This document shows positions 40,373-47,409 of a stretch of DNA of 64,000 nt, piece by piece. The translations under genes were made by a program, and so were the position numbers. The notes beneath the pieces were generated by a model that was not told where the DNA came from, searched no databases, and saw only the letters and a program-made list of their open reading frames with translations. This stretch comes from Ptiloglossa arizonensis. Taxonomy: Eukaryota > Arthropoda > Insecta > Hymenoptera > Colletidae. The DNA lies in NCBI RefSeq assembly GCF_051014685.1, contig NW_027478865.1, positions 1 to 64,000 of the forward strand, written 5' to 3'. The stretch's first letter is position 1. Every line of letters begins with the position of its first letter.

Positions 40373-40380
40373 TATATATA
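40373..40380 (+). promoter_or_regulatory. TATA box in left LTR
   Basis: TATATATA in an otherwise GC-rich context. A Pol II start about 30 bp downstream would fall near 40,403, a few bases before the 5' edge of the ribozyme (40,409), so the primary transcript would just include stem III. No initiator element was assigned. Confidence 0.5.
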
Positions 40381-40408
40381 CGACCTCTTACCGATCTTCC
40401 AATGTCCC

Positions 40409-40478
40409 GGCGTATAAGGCAGGGCCTGCTAGGATGCCTTACTGACGAGTCCACTAGCAGGCCCGGGATGAAACGCTT
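40409..40478 (+). ncRNA. Type III hammerhead ribozyme, left LTR copy
   Basis: Self-cleaving RNA. Stem III (open ended) pairs GGCGU 40,409-40,413 with ACGCU 40,473-40,477: four Watson-Crick pairs plus one G-U. The cleavage triplet is GUA, with scission predicted after A40,414. Stem I is a perfect 6-bp helix (TAAGGC 40,415-40,420 with GCCTTA 40,436-40,441). The catalytic core CTGACGA is at 40,442-40,448. Stem II is GTCC 40,449-40,452 with GGAT 40,466-40,469, including a G-U pair at the core. The second core segment GAAA is at 40,470-40,473. Every essential core base is present. Loops I (15 nt) and II (13 nt) share an 11-nt perfect complement, GGGCCTGCTAG 40,422-40,432 with CTAGCAGGCCC 40,454-40,464. 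Stem III is short, as is common in type III hammerheads of retrozymes, which often work best as dimers. Confidence 0.92.
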
Positions 40479-40541
40479 ATCCCCACTCCTTTTCTATTTC
40501 CGTTCTCTCCTACCCTAAACATCTTCTTAGTGCCGCCAAAG

Positions 40542-40554
40542 TGGTGACCCCGTC
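40542..40554 (+). other. Primer-binding site, tRNA-Trp type
   Basis: TGGTGACCCCGTC begins one base after the left LTR. TGG is the complement of the universal CCA tail. The first 11 bases match the complement of the animal tRNA-Trp 3' end (the TGGTGACCCCGACGTG site used by Rous sarcoma virus and many gypsy elements); 12 of 13 bases match overall. Plant tRNA-Trp, as I recall it, would give TGGTGAACCC, a poorer fit. Confidence 0.75.
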
Positions 40555-41037
40555 TAAGAACAACGCAACCTTCTGGACAACAGCACAGCAGCAGTAGAGG
40601 TGCAGCACAAGACGATGGAAGGAACGCAACGTAAAGGCCGATTTTCGTTAATCCCCCTCTCCGAGGGTTGACTCCTCAACCTGCCAGCGACGACACGGAC
40701 GCTATACTCCCGGCTAACCATCAGGATCAACCCCAGGAGGACAGCAGGCAGCTTTGTCGACATTATTCACCGACCACACCGATGCGTTTCATAAATACTG
40801 GTACGCGCACGCATCAACGTCGGACAACAAGCGAAAAACGCGGCTTGAGCAAACGATGCTCGCCACGCGTATTCCGCAATCGACAGCAGCTGGGCCTTAC
40901 TACGAAAAAGAAGCATTCTTCCCTTCCACCGCTCTGGACACCTCCTCCTGTGCCTGTTGTGCCACCGAACAACGGAACAAATACCTACGCCACTGGGGAC
41001 ATCAGGACGGAACTTCAAAGTATCGTTTACCACTGGC

Positions 41038-41044
41038 AAGGGGG
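41038..41044 (+). other. Candidate polypurine tract
   Basis: AAGGGGG (within GGCAAGGGGG) lies three bases (TTA) before the right LTR, the place where plus-strand synthesis is primed in LTR elements. It is short and not directly abutting the LTR, so the call is tentative. Confidence 0.5.
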
Positions 41045-41131
41045 TTATGTGGCGGCACTACCCACGCTTGCCACCAGAGGGAAACTCACCACCAACCGTT
41101 TCCCGCAAGTTCCCGTACCTGCTCCGATCGC

Positions 41132-41139
41132 TATATATA
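41132..41139 (+). promoter_or_regulatory. TATA box in right LTR
   Basis: Second copy of TATATATA. If active it would drive read-through into the neighbouring satellite rather than the element. Confidence 0.4.
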
Positions 41140-41167
41140 CGACCTCTTACCGATCTTCCAATGTCCC

Positions 41168-41237
41168 GGCGTATAAGGCAGGGCCTGCTAGGATGCCTTA
41201 CTGACGAGTCCACTAGCAGGCCCGGGATGAAACGCTT
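41168..41237 (+). ncRNA. Type III hammerhead ribozyme, right LTR copy
   Basis: Identical to the left copy, offset 759 nt. Predicted cleavage is after A41,173; the core CTGACGA lies at 41,201-41,207 and GAAA at 41,229-41,232. Cleavage at both copies would release a 759-nt RNA (40,415-41,173) with 5'-OH and 2',3'-cyclic phosphate ends, suitable for ligation into a circle. Confidence 0.92.
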
Positions 41238-41299
41238 ATCCCCACTCCTTTTCTATTTCCGTTCTCTCCTACCCTAAACATCTTCTTAGTGCCGCCAAA

Positions 41300-41303
41300 G
41301 ATT
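41300..41303. repeat. Target-site duplication GATT, right
   Basis: GATT follows the right LTR and leads into CAAGAAATGGTTGAG, the expected continuation of the interrupted monomer. A 4-bp duplication is in the range usual for Ty3/gypsy-type integrases. The boundary is ambiguous by one base because G also follows the left LTR. Confidence 0.85.
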
Positions 41304-41479
41304 CAAGAAATGGTTGAGAAACCATCAAAATTTTCGCAATTCTGATGCTAGAAACGAATAACTGGAATGGCCTCGGGGAAAAGTACACACACCATTGTAA
41401 TCGAGCGGGTTTCTACTTTCAGATGCAACAGAAATTTTTCGGATTCGTCAATCCGTTCGCAAAAAATCGGAGTTCGGAT

Positions 41480-42707
41480 TCAAGAGATGGTTGAGAAACC
41501 ATCAAAATTTTCGCAATTCTGATGCTAGAAACGAATAACTGGAATGGCCTCGGGGAAAAGTACACACACCATTGTAATCGAGCGAGTTTCTACTTTCAGT
41601 TGCAACAGGAATTTCTCGAGTACGTCAATCCGTTCGCGAGATATGGGAGTTTGAACTTAAGGAATGGTAGAGAAACCATCAAAATTTTCGCAAGTCTGAT
41701 TCTCGAAACCAATAACTACAATGGCCTAGGGGAAAAAGGCACATACCGTTGTAATCGGGCGAGCTTCTACTTTCAGTTGCAACAGGAATTTCTCGAGTTC
41801 GTCAATCCGTTCGCGAGATATGGGAGTTTGATGTTAAGGAATGGTTGAGATGTCATCAAAATTTTCGCAAGTCTGATACTCGAAACCAATAACTACAATG
41901 GCCTAGGGGGAAAATACACACACCGTTGTAATCGGGGAGTTTCTACTTTCAGATGCAGCAGAAATTTTTCGGTTTCGTCAATCCGTTCGCGAAATATCGG
42001 AGTTTGGATTTAAGAGATGGTTGAGAAACCATCAAAATTTTCGCAATTCTGATGCTAGAAACGAGTAACTGGAATGGCCTCGGGGAAAAGTACACACACC
42101 ATTGTAATCGGGCGGGTTTCTACTTTCAGATGCAACAGAAATTTTTCGGATTCGTCAATCCGTTCGCGAAAAATCGGAGTTTGGATTCAAGAGATGGTTG
42201 AGAAACCATCAAAATTTTCGCAATTCTGATGCTAGAAACGAATAACTGGAATGGCCTCGGGGAAAAGTACACACACCATTGTAATCGAGCGAGTTTCTAC
42301 TTTCAGTTGCAACAGGAATTTCTCGAGTACGTCAATCCGTTCGCGAGATATGGGAGTTTGAACTTAAGGAATGGTAGAGAAACCATCAAAATTTTCGCAA
42401 GTCTGATTCTCGAAACCAATAACTACAATGGCCTAGGGGAAAAAGGCACATACCGTTGTAATCGGGCGAGCTTCTACTTTCAGTTGCAACAGGAATTTCT
42501 CGAGTTCGTCAATCCGTTCGCGAGATATGGGAGTTTGATGTTAAGGAATGGTTGAGATGTCATCAAAATTTTCGCAAGTCTGATACTCGAAACCAATAAC
42601 TACAATGGCCTAGGGGGAAAATACACACACCGTTGTAATCGGGGAGTTTCTACTTTCAGATGCAGCAGAAATTTTTCGGATTCGTCAATCCGTTCGCGAA
42701 ATATCGG
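41480..42707 (+). repeat. Four-monomer duplication, offset 707 bp
   Basis: About 41,480-41,975 is repeated at 42,187-42,682 (4 x 177 - 1). Both copies share ATTGTAATCGAGCGAG, CTCGAGTACGTC, GGAAAAAGGCACATACCG, GAGTTTGATGTTAAGG, GGTTGAGATGTCATC and a one-base deletion giving ATCGGGGAGTTTC. Each is a B-A-A-type run of units. Confidence 0.8.
42193..42210. repeat. Conserved inverted repeat, class B example with a longer stem
   Basis: In class B units the same site reads GATGGTTGAGAAACCATC, a perfect 7-bp stem around GAGA. The class B base change just upstream of the site lengthens the dyad relative to class A. This is a direct reading of the sequence; function is not known. Confidence 0.6.
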
Positions 42708-42709
42708 AG

Positions 42710-43549
42710 TTTGGATTCAAGAGATGGTTGAGAAACCATCAATATTTTCGCAATTCTGATGCTAGAAACGAATAACTGGAATGGCCTAGGGGAAAGGTAC
42801 ACACACCATTGTAATCGGGCGGGTTCCTACTTTCAGATGCAACAGAAATTTTTCGGATTCGTCAATCCGTTCGCGAAAAATCGGAGTTTGGATTCAAGAG
42901 ATGGTTGAGAAACCATCAAAATTTTCGCAATTCTGATGCTAGAAATGAATAACTGGAATGGCCTTGGGCAAAAGTACACACACCATTGTAATCGGGCGGG
43001 TTTCTACTTTCAGATGCAACTGGAATTTCTCGAGTTCGTCAATCCGTTCACGAGATATGGGACTTTGAAGTTAATGAATGGTTGAGAAACCATCAAAATT
43101 TTCGCTGGTCTGATACTCGAAACCAATAACTGGAATGGCCTAGGGGAAAAGTACACACACCATTGTAATCGGGCGGGTTTCTACTTTCAGATGCAACAGA
43201 AATTTTTCGGATTCGTCAATCCGTTCGCGAAAAATCGGAGTTTGGATTCAAGAGATGGTTGAGAAACCATCAATATTTTCGCAATTCTGATGCTAGAAAC
43301 GAATAACTGGAATGGCCTAGGGGAAAAGTACACACACCATTGTAATCGGGCGGGTTCCTACTTTCAGATGCAACAGAAATTTTTCGGATTCGTCAATCCG
43401 TTCGCGAAAAATCGGAGTTTGGATTCAAGAGATGGTTGAGAAACCATCAAAATTTTCGCAATTCTGATGCTAGAAATGAATAACTGGAATGGCCTTGGGC
43501 AAAAGTACACACACCATTGTAATCGGGCGGGTTTCTACTTTCAGATGCA
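42710..43549 (+). repeat. Three-monomer duplication, offset 531 bp
   Basis: About 42,710-43,018 recurs at 43,241-43,549 (exactly 3 x 177), sharing CATCAATATTTTCGC, GGGCGGGTTCCTAC, GCTAGAAATGAATAACTGG and GGCCTTGGGCAAAAG. The left copy then continues TGGAATTTCTCGAG (class A) and the right copy AGAAATTTTTCGG (class B). Confidence 0.75.
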
Positions 43550-43759
43550 ACAGAAATTTTTCGGATTCGTCAATCCGTTCGCGAAAAATCGGAGTTTGGA
43601 TTCAAGAGATGGTTGAGAAACCATCAAAATTTTCGCAATTCTGATGCTAGAAACGAATAACTGGAATGGCCTAGGGGAAAAGTACACACACCATTGCAAT
43701 CGGGCGAGTTTCTACTTTCAGATGCAACAGGAATTTCTCCAGTTCGTCAATCCGTTCGC

Positions 43760-46700
43760 GAGATATGGGAGTTTGAAGTTAAGGAATGGTTGAGAAACCA
43801 TCAAAATTTTCGCAAGTCTGATACTCGAAACCAATAACTACAATGGACTAGGGGAAAAATACACACACCGTTGTAATCGGGAGAGTTTCTACTTTCAGAT
43901 GCAACAGAAATTTTTCGAATTCGTCAATCCGTTCGCGAAATATCGGAGTTTGGATTCAAGAGATGGTTGAGAAACCATCAAAATTTTCGCAATTCTGATG
44001 CTAGAAGCGAATAACTGGAATGGCGTCGGGGAAAAGTACACACAACATTGTAATTCGGCGAGTTTCTACTTTCAGATGCAACAGGAATTACTCCAGTTCG
44101 TCAATCCGTTCGCGAGATATGGGAGTTCGAAGTTAAGGAATGGTTGAGAAACCATCAAAATTTTCGCAATTCTGATGCTAGAAACGATCAACTGGAATGG
44201 CCCAGGGGAAAAGTACACACACCATTGTAATCGGGCGGGTTTCTACTTTCAGATGCAACAGGAAGTTCTCGAGTTCGTCAATCCGTTCGCGAGATATGGG
44301 TGTTTGAAGTTAAGGAATGGTTCAGATGTCATCAAAATTTTCGCAAGTCTGATACTCGAAACAAATAACTACAATGGCCTAGGGGGAAAATACACACACC
44401 GTTGAAATCGGGAGAGTTTCTACTTTCAGATGCAGCAGAAATGTTCGGATTCGTCAATCCGTTCGCGAAATATCGGAGTTTGGATTTAAGAGATGGTTGA
44501 GAAACCATCAAAATTTTCGCAACTCTGATGCTAGAAACGAGTAACTGGAATGGCCTCGGGGAAAAGTACACACACCATTGTAATCGAGCGGGCTTCTACC
44601 TTCAGATGCAACAGAAATTTTTCGGATTTGTCAATCCGTTCGCGAAAAATCGGAGTTTGGATTCAAGAGATGGTTGGGAAACCATCAATATTTTCGCAAT
44701 TCTGATGCTAGAAACGAATAACTGGAATGGCCTAGGGGAAAAGTACACACACCGTTGTAATCGGGAGAGTTTCTACTTTCAGATGCAACAGGAATTTCTC
44801 CAGTTCGTCAATCCGTTCGCGAGATATGGGAGTTTGAAGTTAAGGAATGATTGAGAAACCATCAAAATTTTCGCAAGTCTGATACTCGAAACCAATAACA
44901 ACAATGGCCTAGGGGAAGAATACACACACCGTTGTAATCGGGAGAGTTTCTACTTTCAGATGCAACAGAAATTTTTCGAATTCGTCAATCCGTTCGCGAA
45001 ATATCGGAGTTTGGATTCAAGAAATGGTTGAGAAACCATCAAAATTTTCGCAATTCTGATGCTAGAAACGAATAACTGGAATGGCCTCGGGGAAAAATAC
45101 ACACACCATTGTAATCGAGCGGGTTTCTACTTTCAGATGCAACAGAAATTTTTCGGATTCGTCAATCCGTTCGCGAAAAATCGGAGTTTGGATTTAAGAG
45201 ATGGTTGAGAAACCATCAAAATTTTCGCAATTCTGATGCTAGAAACGAATAACTGGAATGGCCTTGGGCAAAAGTACACACACCATTGTAATCGGGCGGG
45301 TTTCTACTTTCAGATGCAACAGAAATTTTTCGGGTTCGTCAATCCGTTCGCAAAAAATCGGAGTTCGGATTCAAGAGATGGTTGAGAAACCATCAAAATT
45401 TTCGCAATTCTGATGCTAGAAACGAATAACTGGAATGGCCTCGGGGAAAAGTACACACAACATTGTAATCGAGCGAGTTTCTACCTTCAGATGCAACAGA
45501 AATTTTTCGGATTTGTCAATCCGTTCGCGAAAAATCGGAGTTTGGATTCAAGAGATGGTTGAGAAACCATCAAAATTTTCGCAATTCTGATGCTAGAAAT
45601 GAATAACTGGAATGGCCTTGGGCAGAAGTACACACACCATTGTAATCGGGCGGGTTTCTACTTTCAGATGCAACAGAAATTTTTCGGATTCGTCAATCCG
45701 TTCGCGAAAAATCGGAGTTTGGATTCAAGATATGGTTGAGAAACCATCAAAATTTTCGCAAGTCTGATACTCGAAACCAATAACTACAATGGCCGAGGGG
45801 AAAAAAACACATACCGTTGTAATCGGGCGAGTTTCTACTTTCAGTTGCAACAGGAACTTCTCGAGTTCGTCAATCCGTTCGCGAGATATGGGAGTTTGAA
45901 GTTAAGGAATGCTTGAGAAACCATCAAAAATTTCGCTGGTCTGATACTCGAGACCACTAACTGGAATCGCGTAGGGGAAAAGTACACACACCATTGTAAT
46001 CGGGCGAGTTTCTACTTTCGGATGCATCAGGAATTTCTCCAGTTTGTCAATCCGTTCGCGAGATATGGGAGTTCGAAGTTAAGGAATGGTGGAGAAACCA
46101 TCAAAATTTTCGCACTTCTGATGCTAGAAACTATTAACTGGAATGGCGTAGGGGAAAAGTACACACATCATTCTAATCGGGCGGGTTTCTACTTTCATAT
46201 GCAACAGGAATTTCTCGAGTTCGTCAATCCGTTCGCGAGATATGGGAGTTTGAAGTTAAGGAATGGTAGAGAAACCATCAAAATTTTCGCAATTCTGATG
46301 CTAGAAACTCATAATTGGAATGGCCTAGGGGAAAAGTACACACACCATTGTAACCGGGCGAGTTTCCACTTTCAGATGCAACTGGAAGTTCTCGAGTTCG
46401 TCAATCCGTACGCGAGATATGGGAGTTTGAAGTTAAGGAATGGTTGAGAAACCATCAAAATTTTCGCAAGTCTGATACTCGAAACCAGCAACTACAATGG
46501 ACTAGGGGAAAAATACACACACCGTTGTAATCGGGAGAGTTTCTACTTTCAGATGCAACAGAAATTTTTCGAATTCGTCAATCCGTTCGCGAAATATCGG
46601 AGTTTGGATTCAAGAGATGGTTGAGAAACCATCAAAATTTTCGCAATTCTGATGCTAGAAACGAATAACTGGAATGGCGTCGGGGAAAAGTACACACAAC

Positions 46701-47409
46701 ATTGTAATTCGGCGAGTTTCTACTTTCAGATGCAACAGGAATTTCTCCAGTTCGTCAATCCGTTCGCGAGATATGGGAGTTCGAAGTTAAGGAATGGTTG
46801 AGAAACCATCAAAATTTTCGCAATTCTGATGCTAGAAACGATCAACTGGAATGGCCCAGGGGAAAAGTACACACACAATTGTAATCGGGCGGGTTTCTAC
46901 TTTCAGATGCAACAGGAATTTCTCGAGTTCGTCAATCCGTTCGCGAGATATGGGTGTTTGAAGTTAAGGAATGGTTCAGATGTCATCAAAATTTACGGAA
47001 GTCTGATACTCGAAACCAATAACTACAATGGCCGAGGGGGAAAATACACACACCGTTGTAATCGGGAGAGTATCTACTTTCAGATGCAGCAGAAATGCTC
47101 GGATTCGTCAATCCGTTCGCGAAATATCGGAGTTTGGATTTAAGAGATGGTTGAGAAACCATAAAAATTTTCGCAACTCTGATGCTAGAAACGAGTAACT
47201 GGAATGGCCTCGGGGAAAAGTACACACACCATTGTAATCGGGCGGGTTTCTACCTTCAGATGCAACAGAAATTTTTCGGATTTGTCAATCCGTTCGCGAA
47301 AAATCGGAGTTTGGATTCAAGAGATGGTTGGGAAACCATCAAAATTTTCGCAGTTCTGATGCCAGAAACGAATAACTGGAATGGCCTAGGGGAAAAGTAC
47401 ACACACCAT
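43760..47409 (+). repeat. 15-monomer duplication, offset 2,654 bp
   Basis: About 43,760-44,755 matches 46,414-47,409 (15 x 177 - 1). Shared: CAATGGACTAGGGG, ATTGTAATTCGGCGAG, GGCGTCGGGG, ACGATCAACTGGAATGGCCC, GGTTCAGATGTCATC and a one-base-short CAGAAATGTTCGG / CAGAAATGCTCGG. Divergence is somewhat higher than in the other blocks, suggesting an older event. The intervening 44.76-46.41 kb is satellite of mixed A and B class. Confidence 0.75.

Larger units (their letters stand above)
40289..40540 (+). repeat. Left long terminal repeat
   Basis: 252 bp, identical base for base to the right repeat. Begins TGTGGCGGCACTA and ends TAGTGCCGCCAAA; these ends are inverted repeats of each other at 12 of 13 positions. 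The 3' end is AA rather than the usual CA. Contains a TATATATA box (40,373-40,380), a hammerhead ribozyme (40,409-40,478) and a pyrimidine-rich tail (about 40,481-40,516). No AATAAA polyadenylation signal is seen in it. Confidence 0.93.
40541..41047 (+). other. Internal region of the retrozyme-like element, apparently non-coding
   Basis: 507 bp, richer in G and C than the satellite, with a CAG-rich stretch near 40,580-40,605. Three overlapping open frames exist on the + strand (40,668-41,204, 40,754-41,176 and 40,957-41,277) and two on the minus strand. All the + frames run on into the right LTR, and none shows a retroviral zinc knuckle, protease, RT or integrase motif or any family I recognise. 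Competing frames of similar length in GC-rich DNA argue for chance. The interior probably serves as RNA structure, packaging or priming sequence. Confidence 0.6.
40415..41173 (+). ncRNA. Predicted 759-nt excised (circular) RNA monomer
   Basis: Inferred product of the two hammerhead cuts. It contains the 3' part of the left LTR, the primer-binding site, the whole interior and the 5' part of the right LTR, so exactly one LTR equivalent. In the retrozyme model such circles are the abundant RNA form and a template for reverse transcription. Inference from ribozyme positions only; no expression evidence is available here. Confidence 0.6.
40289..41299 (+). mobile_element. Retrozyme-like non-autonomous LTR retrotransposon with hammerhead ribozymes
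   Basis: A 1,011-bp element interrupting one satellite monomer. Seen directly: two identical 252-bp direct repeats (40,289-40,540 and 41,048-41,299), a 4-bp target duplication GATT on both sides, a primer-binding site TGGTGACCCCG one base after the left repeat, a purine tract AAGGGGG near the right repeat, and a hammerhead ribozyme in each repeat. The 507-bp interior has no recognisable gag, protease, reverse transcriptase or integrase motif, so the element must borrow these in trans. Size, LTRs, 4-bp duplication and type III hammerhead fit the retrozyme family described in plants. The tRNA-Trp-type priming site looks animal. Identical LTRs imply a recent insertion. Alternative label: a TRIM-type miniature LTR element that happens to carry ribozymes. 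Orientation is + by the primer-binding site and ribozyme. Confidence 0.88.
41048..41299 (+). repeat. Right long terminal repeat
   Basis: Exact copy of the left repeat at an offset of 759 bp. It defines the outer boundary, because the satellite resumes immediately after it. The second ribozyme (41,168-41,237) lies in it, so a transcript crossing both repeats can be cut twice. Confidence 0.93.

Noticed and set aside
40668..41204. 178-codon open frame as a gag-like gene of the element.
   Set aside because: No zinc knuckle, capsid or protease motif is visible; similar-sized frames overlap it in other frames, and the last ~50 codons are LTR sequence.
40289..41299. Solo LTR pair from an ordinary retrovirus-like element or a tandem LTR artefact.
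   Set aside because: A distinct 507-bp interior with a primer-binding site and purine tract in the correct places, and a 4-bp duplication, show a complete small element rather than solo or stacked LTRs.
42052..42066. CTGATGCTAGAAACG in class B monomers (CTGATACTCGAAACC in class A) resembles the hammerhead core CUGAUGA...GAAAC, suggesting the satellite itself might be ribozyme-bearing.
   Set aside because: The essential A after CUGAUG is missing, only about three bases separate the two core segments so there is no stem II, and no matching stem I or stem III partners are nearby. Chance similarity.
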